Below, piece by piece: positions 45,199 to 55,500 of a stretch of DNA of 64,000 nt; the first letter of the stretch is position 1; every line of letters begins with the position of its first letter. The notes under the pieces were generated by a model. The model ran no database searches, was not told the DNA's origin, and saw only the letters and a program-made list of their open reading frames with translations. The stretch lies in the NCBI GenBank assembly GCA_019307815.1, contig JAFDIV010000016.1, forward strand, positions 22,401 through 86,400. The letters are read 5' to 3'. Origin of the DNA: Deltaproteobacteria bacterium. Its GTDB lineage: Bacteria; Desulfobacterota; DSM-4660; Desulfatiglandales; Desulfatiglandaceae. The position numbers were made by a program, and so were the translations under genes.

Positions 45199-45675
45199 CT
45201 ATGCTTTCTTTATCGTTACCACCGCATATGCAGCCATGCCCTCTTCCCTACCACAAAACCCCATTTCCTCCGTAGTGGTCGCCTTTAGGTTTATCCTTCC
45301 ATCTTCAACCCCAAGGACCTCCCCCAGCCTTTTTTTCATAGCCGCCATGTGACGGCTGAGTTTTGGGGCCTGAGCCACAATGGATGCATCCAAGTTGTTC
45401 ACCTCATAGCCTTCATCCTTCATCCAACCCACCACCTCGGCTAGCAGAGAAAGGCTGCTAGCATCCTTGTATCGGGGATCTGTATCTGGAAAATGCTGAC
45501 CGATATCTCCCTTTCCAAGCGCACCTAGGATGGCGTCCATAATGGCATGGGTAAGCACATCAGCATCCGAATGCCCGTAGAGTCCCAAATGCCATTCAAT
45601 ATCAACTCCCCCCAAAACCAAGCGTCTCCCTCTCACCAATCGGTGGGCGTCATATCCAAACCCAATCCTGATCAT
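45199..45675 (-). CDS. ispF: 2-C-methyl-D-erythritol 2,4-cyclodiphosphate synthase
   Basis: A 158-residue MEP-pathway enzyme. It uses the ATG at 45675 with GGGAG upstream. The metal-binding start IGFGYDAHRL, then LGLYGHSDADVLTHAIMDAILGA, FPDTDPRYK, and the end TTEEMGFCGREEGMAAYAVV are all diagnostic. It forms the cyclic diphosphate from CDP-methylerythritol phosphate. It lies 12 bases downstream of the FmdB-like gene. ispD is not in the window. Confidence 0.96.
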   Translation of the reverse strand: MIRIGFGYDAHRLVRGRRLVLGGVDIEWHLGLYGHSDADVLTHAIMDAILGALGKGDIGQHFPDTDPRYKDASSLSLLAEVVGWMKDEGYEVNNLDASIVAQAPKLSRHMAAMKKRLGEVLGVEDGRINLKATTTEEMGFCGREEGMAAYAVVTIKKA

Positions 45676-45686
45676 CTTTACTCCCT

Positions 45687-45905
45687 TCAATGGCAAGAGC
45701 TGCAATTGCTACTCGTACAAGAAGCACAACCCGAGGAGCCAGATGAGGGTGTAAAGCTCCCATTGCTCTTAAACCCGCAGGCCGACATGAGCCGCTTCAA
45801 ATTGCCGCTCTTACATTCCGGGCACTTCATATCACCATCGGAGCCCAGTACCAGGGCCTCAAATTCCTTCTCGCAATCCATGCATTTGTATTCGTAAATT
45901 GGCAT
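45687..45905 (-). CDS. FmdB-type zinc-ribbon protein
   Basis: A 72-residue protein. MPIYEYKCMDCEKEFEALV and CPECKSGNLKRLMS give the two CxxC pairs of the FmdB/CxxC_CXXC_SSSS family. The Ser/Cys-rich tail (CASCTSSNCSSC) may bind a further metal. Members are small, common, and without a settled function; a regulatory role was proposed for the founding member. It sits directly upstream of ispF on the same strand. Confidence 0.8.
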   Translation of the reverse strand: MPIYEYKCMDCEKEFEALVLGSDGDMKCPECKSGNLKRLMSACGFKSNGSFTPSSGSSGCASCTSSNCSSCH

Positions 45906-45930
45906 AATCTGTTATCTCTCCTTTCCCAAG

Positions 45931-46893
45931 TCACTCAAGCCGCTCAATTATGGCAGCGGCCAATAGGGGAAACATAATTTCATGGTGGCCTACAAAAAAA
46001 TACCCTTTTCCACCCTCCAAGGTTGGCCTTTGTACCACATTGGTCATGGGCCTGTAATGCCTGATAAAGTCCATATTGACCGTGGTAATATGCCTCACCT
46101 CATATCCCAGATTCCTTGCAAGGCTTAGTGCCTTTAGGAAGACCTCAGGCATTACCACTGCAGAGCCAAGATTTATGAAGACACCTTGCTCCAGCCCAGC
46201 CACAAGGCGGGCGAACCGACGAAAATCCAGGTGTGACGCCTTCCCAACAGCCTCTGCATCAAATGTGGGGTGGCAATGAATGATATCCGTACCAATGGCC
46301 ACATGCACTGTCACAGGTACATTCAGTTCGTATGCCCTGGCCAGTATGCTCCAATCATTATAAGGGAATTTTTCTCGAAACAAAACAGCCCCTACGCCTT
46401 CGCCCAGTCCCAAGCCTTTACCTGCCCCCTCTTTAACAGCCAGGTTCAAAACCCTACCAGTATCCTCTGCCATACCAAACCTGCCTTGTTTCAGCTCAGA
46501 ACTAACATCTTCGGAAGTCCGGCCCACCATTGCCACTTCAGTATCATGAATAATACATGCTCCGTTCATGGCAATGCCTGTCAACACCCCTCGTTCCATG
46601 AGGTCAATGATAATGGGGCTGAGCCCCACCTTTATGGGATGGGCACCCATAGCAAGGACCACAGTCTTCCCTCCGGCCACGGCATCCACAATCCGCTCTA
46701 CCACTTCATTGAAATCCCTGGCACCAAGGATATTCGGAAGCTGGCCCAACCATCCAGCAAGGGTTCCACCGCGATTCCATGGCCTGGCAAAATCCTTCAG
46801 GCTTACCTTACTATGGCGGTTGTCCAAGGGATAGGTCTTTACATTCTTTAATGAAAGGGGCTCTAATTTGAAAGGCCTCTTATCCTGAACCAT
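45931..46893 (-). CDS. Deoxyhypusine-synthase-like conserved protein, unknown function
   Basis: About 320 residues from the ATG at 46893. A longer start at 47025 would overlap gmhA and adds an unrelated-looking N-terminus. Visible blocks are VVLAMGAHPIKVGLSP, MNGACIIHDTEVAMVGRTSE, VHVAIGTDIIHCHPTFD and NLGSAVVMPEVFLKAL. This is the pattern I associate with deltaproteobacterial proteins annotated as deoxyhypusine-synthase family. A role in hypusine formation is unlikely in bacteria. It follows gmhA and precedes the FmdB-like gene in one strand-consistent run. Function unknown. Confidence 0.6.
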   Translation of the reverse strand: MVQDKRPFKLEPLSLKNVKTYPLDNRHSKVSLKDFARPWNRGGTLAGWLGQLPNILGARDFNEVVERIVDAVAGGKTVVLAMGAHPIKVGLSPIIIDLMERGVLTGIAMNGACIIHDTEVAMVGRTSEDVSSELKQGRFGMAEDTGRVLNLAVKEGAGKGLGLGEGVGAVLFREKFPYNDWSILARAYELNVPVTVHVAIGTDIIHCHPTFDAEAVGKASHLDFRRFARLVAGLEQGVFINLGSAVVMPEVFLKALSLARNLGYEVRHITTVNMDFIRHYRPMTNVVQRPTLEGGKGYFFVGHHEIMFPLLAAAIIERLE

Positions 46894-46973
46894 AATTATC
46901 TCCGGATTGGATTTTGCCTTTTGGATTCCATATATGGGTATGGCGCAATATGCGCGCAAAAGAACTCCATGGC

Positions 46974-47561
46974 CTACGCCTCTATCACATGTCGCTGAAA
47001 AAGCATGTAGTCCACCAAATGGCACAGGATGTGCCCTGCAAGGATATGAGCCTCCTGTACCCTTGCCGTTTGCTTTGATCGAGCGATGATAGGGAGGTTG
47101 ACCAACCGTCCCAGCCGGCCCCCGTCCTTACCCAAAAATGCGGCTGTATAGATTCGGAGCTGCTTTGCATCCTCCACTGCCTTAATCACATTTTCCGAAT
47201 CACCGCTTGTGCTAATGACAAGCAAAACATCTCCTTCCAGGCCCATGGCCTTGATCTGTTTGGAGAAGATCTCCTTGAATGAATAGTCATTGCCGATGCT
47301 GGTAATGACAGAGGTGTCTGTGGTGAGCGCAATAGCAGGCAACGAAGGCCTCTCCATCTCATAGCGGTTTATGAACTCGGCTGCTATGTGCTGAGCGTCT
47401 GCCGCACTTCCGCCGTTACCACAAATCATCAGCTTCTTGTCATTGGTAAATGCCTGGGCAACCTTCTCGGAAAGCAAGATGAGCTTTTCCACATTGTCTC
47501 GGATAAAATTCTCTTTTACGGAAAGGCTTTCTTTCAGGATCTGCTCAATTATCCTCCGCAA
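46974..47561 (-). CDS. gmhA: Phosphoheptose isomerase / SIS-domain protein
   Basis: A 195-residue SIS-domain protein. It has CGNGGSAADAQHIAAEFINRY, the GmhA/DiaA signature, SIGNDYSFKEIF, VISTSGDSENVIKA for the sugar-phosphate site, and a C-terminal QEAHILAGHILCHLVD with the metal-binding histidines. It should isomerise sedoheptulose 7-phosphate for lipopolysaccharide heptose. DiaA-like replication regulators are the alternative, but the conserved Q-E-x-H favours the isomerase. It is first in the gmhA-DHS-like-fmdB-ispF series. Confidence 0.88.
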   Translation of the reverse strand: MRRIIEQILKESLSVKENFIRDNVEKLILLSEKVAQAFTNDKKLMICGNGGSAADAQHIAAEFINRYEMERPSLPAIALTTDTSVITSIGNDYSFKEIFSKQIKAMGLEGDVLLVISTSGDSENVIKAVEDAKQLRIYTAAFLGKDGGRLGRLVNLPIIARSKQTARVQEAHILAGHILCHLVDYMLFQRHVIEA

Positions 47562-47935
47562 GATGGCACCCTCCTGCCCGAAAAAGGGATATTACACATC
47601 CAAAAACTTATAGCCTGCGCATTCTTTTGTCAACTTCCGCCAAAAACCCCACATTCACCATGGAATTGAGATATTTTTTGTTGAAAATCGCCATGGGCTA
47701 TGCTAAAGAGATACGCGCTTCTTATTGATCCACCTTTGTTGCATGCAGCGTTCGGACTCGGCCTTACTGCGCGTCACTGGACTGTTCAACCGTTTTCATA
47801 TCCTCCCAGAGAGATTTCAACACTGGGAGTGTTTTCCAGAAATCTGAAGAGAAAGGGGGGAGGAAGATCTATTCTATCCGTCTTGGTAGGAGTGTTTTTT
47901 TTTGTGGACAAACAATTTTGCATAAGGGGGCAATC
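47562..47935. other. Divergent intergenic region between gmhA and the HU gene
   Basis: A 374-base gap without a credible gene. TTGAAA (47681-47686) and TAAAGA (47704-47709), 17 bases apart, are a weak promoter candidate toward the HU gene. GGGGG (about 47926-47930) is its RBS region. Confidence 0.3.
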
Positions 47936-48205
47936 ATGACAAAAGCTGAACTAATTAACGAAATCGCCAAAGCAAGCAATTTGACCAAAGCTGATGCCGA
48001 AAGATCACTCAATGCGTTCATTAATGTAGCCAAAAAGACACTAAAAAAAGAAGGAAAACTTGCACTTGCAGGATTTGGCTCCTTTGTGGTAGTCAAACGC
48101 AAAGCACGTAAGGGGAGAAATCCACAGACAGGAGAGGAAATCAAAATCAAGGCCAGCAAGACAGTCCGCTTTCGCCCCGGCAAGGCGCTAAAGGAGACCA
48201 TCTAA
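47936..48205 (+). CDS. HU-family DNA-binding protein
   Basis: An 89-residue histone-like protein. MTKAELINEIAKASNLTKAD begins the helical dimerisation part. GFGSFVVVKRKARKGRNPQTG is the beta-arm signature, with the Asn-Pro that intercalates into DNA, and VRFRPGKALKE ends it. It bends and compacts DNA. The ATG at 47936 is six bases after GGGGG. It is a single-gene transcript ended by the hairpin at 48214. Confidence 0.95.
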   Translation: MTKAELINEIAKASNLTKADAERSLNAFINVAKKTLKKEGKLALAGFGSFVVVKRKARKGRNPQTGEEIKIKASKTVRFRPGKALKETI

Positions 48206-48213
48206 TTCCTCAT

Positions 48214-48249
48214 GGGGGCGCCTCTTTTGGCACAGCCAAAGGCGCCCCT
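48214..48249. terminator. Bidirectional terminator between the HU gene and selA
   Basis: GGGGCGCCT (48215-48223) pairs with AGGCGCCCC (48240-48248), with further TTGGC/GCCAA pairing inside. It sits between two convergent stops, so it can end both transcripts. T run on the plus side is poor. Confidence 0.7.
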
Positions 48250-48258
48250 GCGTGACGT

Positions 48259-49677
48259 TTAAAGGTCACGCTTTCCAGCCAGTTCCTGCACGGCCTTGGC
48301 AACTGTCCCTAATTCATCCTCCTGGATGGTCCGTACATCAAGAATCAATATGTCCTTCTCGACCCTCCCAATGATAGGGGGCTGGTATGCCCTCAGCCAT
48401 CTTTCCATCTCGTGCGCGGTAAGTTCCCCTGGCTGCAGACAGAGCACCCTAGTGGGGAGCTCCAGCAGTGGCAGTGCCCCTCCTCCTACCTTTGAGCCGC
48501 CGTCCGAGACACTTACGGAAAATCTATCTGTGTTTAGCCTTCCAATCCGCCTCAATAGGCGCTGGGCCTTGCGCCTCAATTCTTGATAGGATTGGCAGAT
48601 CATCCGAAGTGTAGGTATTTCCCTTACAGCCACCTTCTCGTCTCGATACAGGCGCAAGGTGTGCTCCAGGGCCAGCAAAGTCAATTTATCAATCCTTAAG
48701 GCCCTGTTTAACTGATTCTTCCGCACCGCCTCAACCAATTGCTTTCTGCCCAGAATGATTCCCGCCTGCGGACCCCCCAATAGTTTATCACCGCTGAAAC
48801 TTACAAGGTCAACGCCCTGGGCCAGTACCTCCTGGACAGTGGGTTCCTTTGTTAAACCATACTTAGAAAAATCAACAAAACACCCGCTACCCAGATCTTC
48901 CATAACCGGGATTCCATATCGCCTGCCAAGACTCACAAGATCTGCTGTTTCCACATCTTCAGTAAACCCCACTATCTGAAAGTTGCTACAGTGTACCTTC
49001 AGTAACATGGCCGTGTCAGGGCCAATCACCTCTTCATAGTCCCTGAGATGGGTCTTATTGGTTGTGCCCACCTCCACCATTTTGGCCCCACTCTTACGCA
49101 TTACCTCTGGAATCCGGAACGAGCCCCCGATTTCCACCAGTTGTCCTCGAGAAACCACTACTTCTCTTCCTTTCGCCAGGGTATCAAGGCATATAAGCAC
49201 AGCAGCAGCATTATTATTCACCACCATTGCATCCTCAGCGCCTGTCAGCTCTTTTAATATCTCCTGGACATGTACATATCGACTTCCCCTACGACCTTCC
49301 TCCAGATTATATTCCAGGTTGGTATACCGGCCGCTCAGGGGCCTGAATTTGTCCAAGACACTCTCTGCCATCAGGGAGCGGCCCAAATTCGTATGAACAA
49401 CCACACCGGTTGCATTGATCACAGGGCGAAGACTGGGTCGGTCAAGCTCTTCCACCCTCCTTATTACTTGGGCAGATACAACATCCAGGGCAAGCTTGTC
49501 CTTATCATCCAGGGAACCTTTCTTTATTGCAGACCTCAGGTAATCCAGCACCTCGTGTATGGCCTTCATCATCAGGGCCTTTGGATAGGCCTTAAGAGCT
49601 GATGTGATTGCCTCGGTTTCCAGCAGCCGATCCACCTTCGGAATCTTCTGAAAGAGACGATCTTTTTCATAAACCAT
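48259..49677 (-). CDS. selA: L-seryl-tRNA(Sec) selenium transferase
   Basis: A 472-residue PLP enzyme, full length. It has VINATGVVVHTNLGRSLMAE, VNNNAAAVLICLDTLAKG and SFSGDKLLGGPQAGIILG, whose Lys binds PLP, followed by RALRIDKLTLLALEHTLRLY. It converts seryl-tRNA(Sec) to selenocysteyl-tRNA(Sec), so the cell should make selenoproteins. selB and selC would be expected near or elsewhere but are not in the window. It converges on the HU gene. Confidence 0.95.
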   Translation of the reverse strand: MVYEKDRLFQKIPKVDRLLETEAITSALKAYPKALMMKAIHEVLDYLRSAIKKGSLDDKDKLALDVVSAQVIRRVEELDRPSLRPVINATGVVVHTNLGRSLMAESVLDKFRPLSGRYTNLEYNLEEGRRGSRYVHVQEILKELTGAEDAMVVNNNAAAVLICLDTLAKGREVVVSRGQLVEIGGSFRIPEVMRKSGAKMVEVGTTNKTHLRDYEEVIGPDTAMLLKVHCSNFQIVGFTEDVETADLVSLGRRYGIPVMEDLGSGCFVDFSKYGLTKEPTVQEVLAQGVDLVSFSGDKLLGGPQAGIILGRKQLVEAVRKNQLNRALRIDKLTLLALEHTLRLYRDEKVAVREIPTLRMICQSYQELRRKAQRLLRRIGRLNTDRFSVSVSDGGSKVGGGALPLLELPTRVLCLQPGELTAHEMERWLRAYQPPIIGRVEKDILILDVRTIQEDELGTVAKAVQELAGKRDL

Positions 49678-50144
49678 ACCCGGCTCCTTACTACTAGGAT
49701 AGCAAGCCTTCCAAGCAGATATTCTTTTACCAACTCAACGCACTATAGATTAAGTTATGTTCGGCGTCAATTACCGTGGGGATACGGCCGTAATTTATTA
49801 CTCTCACAAGACTCAGGCACACTCACTTGCATAACTGATACTTAAGAGTCCCAAATTATAAAACTCTGAAGCAATTTTTGCCAACTTGCCTAACTTTTTA
49901 CTTGACACTAAAAAATTATTTGGCCAAAAAAAATTATGGGAAAGGCTTGGGGCAAGGAACAATAGTGTATTTCGTATGTTAGGTAATGCCTGCGGTTACC
50001 TGGGCATTAGAGATCTGGCGTGACCTCTATTTTTATAAGCCGCGCCGATCGACCTGCAAACCTCCTAACCCACGAAGGTTCGCCTTCCTTGCTCATGTTC
50101 CTTGATTTTTCATCTTTCCCCCGTAGAAAAGAAAGGAATTCTTC
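49678..50144. other. Intergenic region upstream of the surface-protein cluster
   Basis: A 467-base gap, AT-rich in the middle. It holds two overlapping hairpins that exclude each other: GGTAA/TTACC (49982-49986 with 49995-49999) and TAATGCC/GGCATTA (49984-49990 with 50003-50009). They lie about 140 bases before the first surface-protein gene and could be a leader structure. I recognise no known riboswitch. Confidence 0.35.
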
Positions 50145-52418
50145 ATGGAGTCTGGCAGGACTCATACCCACTTTGGTCTGTTTCCTTTTTCTCTACTTTT
50201 TCTTATCTTTTTTTGCGCCTACCCTCTCGCATCTCTTGCTGCGGAGCAAATCACCGTCTTTTCCCCTAAAGGCACCCAGTTTGCCGGTGCACCCATATTC
50301 TTTCATATTCAAACCAAAAATATTGTATTGCCTCAATCTGCAACCCTTTATTACCGGGCAAAAGGGATCAAGGTATTCCGTAGGCTGTCCATGAAAAAGG
50401 AAACAGAGGTAGATTTCCGGGTACTTTTGGATGCCCGGAAGGTCATACCGCCTGGAATTGAGTATTTTTTTGTACTCAAGGACAAGATGGGGCACATATT
50501 TACCTTTCCCAAGTTTGATCCCAAGAAGAAACCTTACTCCCTGAAGGTAGAACTTGACAAACGGCCTCCGCATTTGGTGAAGACAGTTCCCGCAAGGAGG
50601 GCAACCATCAGCGAAGCCCGTCCTGCAATCACTATATCCTTTGAGGATAAGGAAACAAAGGTTGACACCAAGACTGTTCGGATCTCCATAGACGGCACGG
50701 ATATTACCCAACTGGCGGAAATTACAGAGACAGAGGCAAAATATACCCCCGTGGCCCCTCTTGACTATGGCAAGCATACCATTTCAGTTGAGATGCAGGA
50801 TATTTGCGGAAATCGCCTCAGGCCCCAGACATGGGATTTTACCATCCGCCGAAGCGCAAGACTTCAAAAGGCAAGCGCCGATATCCAATGGGACGGCGAG
50901 TTCAGGCACCTGGCGGCACATCATGAAGACAATAAGGACCCGTCATGGCGCTTGCAGTCGAGTGCTACGCTAAAGTCCGCTCTGGAATCGGGACCATTCA
51001 AGACTTCCCTGGATGGCAATGTCTGGTACACGGAGGAACAAGGCCCTGGACCCGAAGGGGACAGGTTCAATCTAAACAACTATCTTTACAAAGCCGGGTA
51101 CGGCAAACAATCCTTTGAATTTGGTGATGTCACGGTCCAGGGAACCGAACTCATCAGCCAAAGCATTGCCCGCCGTGGTGGCGTGCTGAAAATGGAAGCG
51201 GGTGGGACCAAGGCCCAGGCATTCGCCCTCAGGAGCAACGCGGTAACGGGTTTTGAGCATCTCATAGGAATAAACCAATCTGACCAACGTCTTGTGGGAG
51301 TATCTCTCTCTCAAGACATGCTAAAAGACAAGGTTCTGGTGGCAAAGGGAACTTACATTACAGGGAAAAACCATAGCCCGGACAATTACAATTCCAGCAC
51401 TTTGGAAGCAGGGACCGAAGGTGACATTTACAGCCTCGGCCTTTCAAGCGAGATCATCAAAGAAAAACTTAAGGTGGATGGAGAGTACAGTGTCAGCAAG
51501 TACGATAGCGATGTCTCCGACAACATAGGGAAGACCACGGATAAGGCCTGGCTTGCAAAGGTCTCGGGCAAGGGCACAAGGTATGATTGGGAAGCTAAAT
51601 ACAAGTACTTGGGTCCAGAATTTCAGAGCATTGTAAACGCAACAGGTGCTACCAACAGAGTAGAGTACCAGGCTGCCTTTGGATTGCGGGTCTCTTCATC
51701 CAACTTCAGGCTTACGGCACTGAGGGTCGTTGACAATGCAGACGAAGACCCCCTTATGCCGGTCATCACAAATACAACCGGGACCTTTACCTACAATCTC
51801 TCTAAGCCAAAATGGCCTAGCTTTTTTTTCAACTATTCACTCAACCGCCAAGACAGCAGTGACGAGCCACAAAACTACTCCCCGATAAAAAACCAAACAC
51901 AGACCATGGGAGGAGGCCTCTCACTGTCAAGGAATAGATGGAGTATTGCCCCTACTTACACCTTCACCACTTTTGATGATAAGTCCGCCGCCACAAACAA
52001 TGACAGCCGAACCCACGTGGCCACCATTTCAGGCTCCTTTAGACCCATTGACACCGTCTCTATCAATCCGTCAATTTCCTATACCAATCTGCACGCTGAG
52101 GCCACGGATGTGACTACCAAAACATACCAAGGCGCACTGGGCGCAGTGGTTTCGCTCCACAACCGGACGGTGGACGTAAATGGAACCCTCTCTTACCTGG
52201 ATAACAAGGCCGACGATGGGTCAAGCCACACAAGCACCTTTAATGGGATAGCTCAACTCAATTGGCATTTGGAAAAAATTTTTTCAACCAAGGGAAGACA
52301 AACCCTTTCCCTCCGGGCGCAATACAGCAGGACTGAGGATCATGTCACCCATAAGATAACCCGTGATGGCACAATTTACTGCGTACTAAGTTTCGGAATA
52401 CCAATTAAGCTTTTCTAA
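50145..52418 (+). CDS. Predicted outer-membrane beta-barrel protein with N-terminal Ig-like domains
   Basis: A 757-residue exported protein. It has a signal peptide (hydrophobic LFPFSLLFLIFFCAYPLA, likely cut after SLAA near residue 33). Two beta-sandwich-like domains follow (about 34-130 and 135-235, the second resembling a bacterial Ig domain with a KHTISVEMQDICGN end). Then about 500 residues alternate polar and hydrophobic positions and end in the aromatic ...IPIKLF, as outer-membrane barrels do. There is no TonB box or plug I can name. It heads a run with the giant secreted protein (152 bases downstream). The N-terminal domains would face the periplasm or lie outside. Confidence 0.6.
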   Translation: MESGRTHTHFGLFPFSLLFLIFFCAYPLASLAAEQITVFSPKGTQFAGAPIFFHIQTKNIVLPQSATLYYRAKGIKVFRRLSMKKETEVDFRVLLDARKVIPPGIEYFFVLKDKMGHIFTFPKFDPKKKPYSLKVELDKRPPHLVKTVPARRATISEARPAITISFEDKETKVDTKTVRISIDGTDITQLAEITETEAKYTPVAPLDYGKHTISVEMQDICGNRLRPQTWDFTIRRSARLQKASADIQWDGEFRHLAAHHEDNKDPSWRLQSSATLKSALESGPFKTSLDGNVWYTEEQGPGPEGDRFNLNNYLYKAGYGKQSFEFGDVTVQGTELISQSIARRGGVLKMEAGGTKAQAFALRSNAVTGFEHLIGINQSDQRLVGVSLSQDMLKDKVLVAKGTYITGKNHSPDNYNSSTLEAGTEGDIYSLGLSSEIIKEKLKVDGEYSVSKYDSDVSDNIGKTTDKAWLAKVSGKGTRYDWEAKYKYLGPEFQSIVNATGATNRVEYQAAFGLRVSSSNFRLTALRVVDNADEDPLMPVITNTTGTFTYNLSKPKWPSFFFNYSLNRQDSSDEPQNYSPIKNQTQTMGGGLSLSRNRWSIAPTYTFTTFDDKSAATNNDSRTHVATISGSFRPIDTVSINPSISYTNLHAEATDVTTKTYQGALGAVVSLHNRTVDVNGTLSYLDNKADDGSSHTSTFNGIAQLNWHLEKIFSTKGRQTLSLRAQYSRTEDHVTHKITRDGTIYCVLSFGIPIKLF

Positions 52419-52469
52419 AAAGGTGGTTTATGCTCCGGGCAGGAGTCCGTAACTCATTGTAGATTCCAG

Positions 52470-52489
52470 ATTCCCGCCTTCGCGGGAAT
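52470..52489. repeat. Dispersed palindrome ATTCCCGC-n4-GCGGGAAT
   Basis: ATTCCCGCCTTCGCGGGAAT, flanked by CCAG and GACC, is the widespread proteobacterial interspersed palindrome. A second copy (ATTCCCGCGAAAGCGGGAAT) lies at 62970-62989. This copy sits between the barrel and giant-protein genes and may make an mRNA hairpin between them. Confidence 0.7.
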
Positions 52490-52570
52490 GACCAAAATGG
52501 TTGCTTTCTGACTTCCAAACGAACTTGACTCGTTGGACGTCCCATTTGCAACGCGATGGAGAAATAAAAA

Positions 52571-55500
52571 ATGCGAAAGCCATTAGAAAAATCCCGTAGG
52601 CACGATCCTTGTCGGAGGTTGTGGTTTAAGAGTTCTTTTTTCATCGCGGCTATATTGATTGGCTTCTTCCTTAGCATGCCCCTAGCCTCCGGCCAAACCA
52701 CCCTGAGTGTAGTCCAAATTGCTCCTTTGACGGTTAGGGCCACTTGGACCGTTGACTGGCCTTCATGCGGTGGCCCCGTATGCTTCGGATTCAGGCTGTT
52801 TTGGGGCGACGGGACATCCAATGACTATGGGCCAGGGTCGGGTAGTGATGTGCACACCTACCCTAGCGCCGGAACATATACCGTAAGTTTGCAGTGCCAA
52901 AGTGAGAGCCCGAGTCCCCCCTCAGAATGTAGCCCCCAGCAGACCATAGAGGTAACCGGGGGTGATTCCACACCGCCCATGATCACCATCACCTCCCCCA
53001 CTTCAAGCCCCACCTATTCCACATCCACTCAAACCATCACCCTGGGCGGCACTGCATCGGACAACGTGGGTGTCACACAGGTCACCTGGGTGAACAATCG
53101 GGGCGGCAGCGGCACAGCAGCAGGCACAACCGCCTGGACCGCCGCAGGTATCCCTCTCCAGTCAGGGACCAATGTCGTCACCGTCACAGCCCACGATGCC
53201 GCCGGTAACACCGGGACGGACACCATCACCGTCACATACACACCGCCTGCAGGCGCCTTCACCGTCACCCCTTCCCCCTCCTCAAGCTCGGTGGTACCCG
53301 GCCAACAAAATGTGATCCCCATAACCTATACTGCCATTGCTCCAGGGGGAGGCACCTTTACCATTCAATCCTCAGCGGGTAGATTTGTAACCGAAAGCGG
53401 AGTGGAGCTCGGGCTCCTCCGGCAGTCTCTTAACATTGGCATCACAAATGGCACCGGAACCGCTTCAGAAACCATGAGCATGCCTCCCTCCATTGTAACC
53501 AAGGCACTCAATCAGAAACAGAGCCGCATCTATTTTGAAAGGACCTTCAGTCACGGTTCTGACACGGCAACCTCCCGCGTAGCCCTTCAAATCGTCCCAT
53601 CCTCTGCTGGACCCTTTTCTCTCGTGAAGCTGGAACTGTCCTTTGTTTACGACACTGGGCGCCCGTCCATAACCTCGGTTCTGATAAGGGAGGGCCGAGC
53701 CACGGTACCCAGGAACTCGAATGCCTTGAGGGCACTGGCACGCATAACTTATAACGGTGGTGGCCTCCTTCGGGCCCAGTGGAAGGTGGACGGGCAGGTA
53801 TTGGGATATGTCACCCAGTATTTGTACCCCGGCATACGGGGGGTCTCCATCAAGAGCCCTCAGGTCCCCGGCCTTCCCACCTATGACACCGGCCGGCACA
53901 GTGTGGAGCTTGAGATCATTGATCCTTCACCCCCTTTTGAAGAACCCGTCATCTATTACTACGTGACCCAGGAGGCCGCGGAACAGCCTGCCCAGACAAT
54001 CCAGTTGATCTCTCCCGCTGACCACGAAAGCCTTTCCTATCCCAGCCCAGGGGCCTGGGGCCCTGAATTTCGATGGCAATCATTGGGTTCGGGGTATGTT
54101 TATCAATTCAGGCTATATCCGGCCAACAGGGCTGGGGTTAGAGGTATCCCTGGCTACGGCACAGGGTCTCCTCAACCGCTGGTCAGTGCCGCCACATCAG
54201 GGACATCATACAGACTGTCTCCTGGGGATATGGAAAAGCTGGAGCCGGGCGTGGAATACACTTGGCATGTCCAGGCCTTCAAGGGAAACCAGTTGGTTGC
54301 CGCGAGTCTCCATTGGACCCTCAGCTTTGAAGCAACACAGACAGAAACCGGGCAGCCATACTTCGAATTCCTCCGTATGACACCGGTTTTTCAGGAAAAC
54401 CAGGGCCCCCAGGACCTCGCCCCAGCAGAACCCCGGAGCCACTGGTTCCATTTCGGGCCTAGAAGGGCCTATGCTCTGGACATAGCCCCCATGGATGTCA
54501 CAACCCCTTCAACCCAGACACAATCTGGCACCACCATAAACGTTACCCAGGGCCAACAGATTAGTATAACCGCGGCCCTCAAAAACCCAGGCAATCAAAC
54601 CCTCTTCAATATACGTGTGGAATTTCTTGTGGACGGCGAGGTTATAGATGCCTCCTTTATCGCTGGTCTCCATCCTGGAGGAGTCGCAACCGTACAGACC
54701 ACCTACGAGGTTCCTGATAATTACTCGCACGTTGTAGATGTGAGGGCGGTAGTGGGCGAGGGCGCAGAGGCACAAATTCTGGCGAGTATAAGCGGATACC
54801 TACAAAATTCAGAGGGCGAGCAGACACATATCCCTACCGAACCTCCAGAGGAAGGCTACTGGATCGGTGCCTTTAATCTGAAGCCCATAGACATCACCAA
54901 CCCTAACCCAGACCACTTCTCAGGCAGCGGAACCATAGAGGTACCATTCTTAAGCGAATACCCGGTCCAATTCTCCGACCTGACCGTTGATGAACAAGAA
55001 AAACGTGTGACCCGCGGCGAAATCCGCTTGGAACTCGGGGGGCGCGAGATTCTTATAGGCCCTGTCACAGTCCATATGACCGCCATAATATTCAGGCCCA
55101 CGGAGGCTCGATGCGAAGGTTCAGCCCACATCCAGATGGTTAGCTCCCCTGAGCCACTTGCCCTAGACTTAGGGGAAATCTTGGTACTACCTCAAGGGCT
55201 TTCAGGGTCCCTGAAACCTGCACACCAAGTCAATTTACCCCTTGTGGAACCTATGGGCTTTGGTCTCACCATCGATCCATCCTCCTTTTTCCGGATTTCA
55301 CGGAATCAGTTCATTGGCTCGTCAATAGACGGCAACTTGGAAGTACCCAGCGCATTCCTTACATTTCTGGGTAGCACAACAGGGATCGAGTTCACTGGCT
55401 TCACCATCACTGATGACGGCGGTTTTTATGGTGAAGCCACACTGCCCGAGACCCGCATCGCGGAAACTAATATCTCCGTCTCTGGCACTGTTATAATTGA

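Noticed and set aside
46894..47025. N-terminal extension of the deoxyhypusine-synthase-like protein
   Set aside because: It would overlap gmhA and reads as the antisense-like tail sequence MPFGGLHAFSATC, with no RBS.
50020..50394. 124-codon plus-strand frame before the barrel gene
   Set aside because: It overlaps the signal-peptide region of the barrel gene in another frame and has no domain signature.
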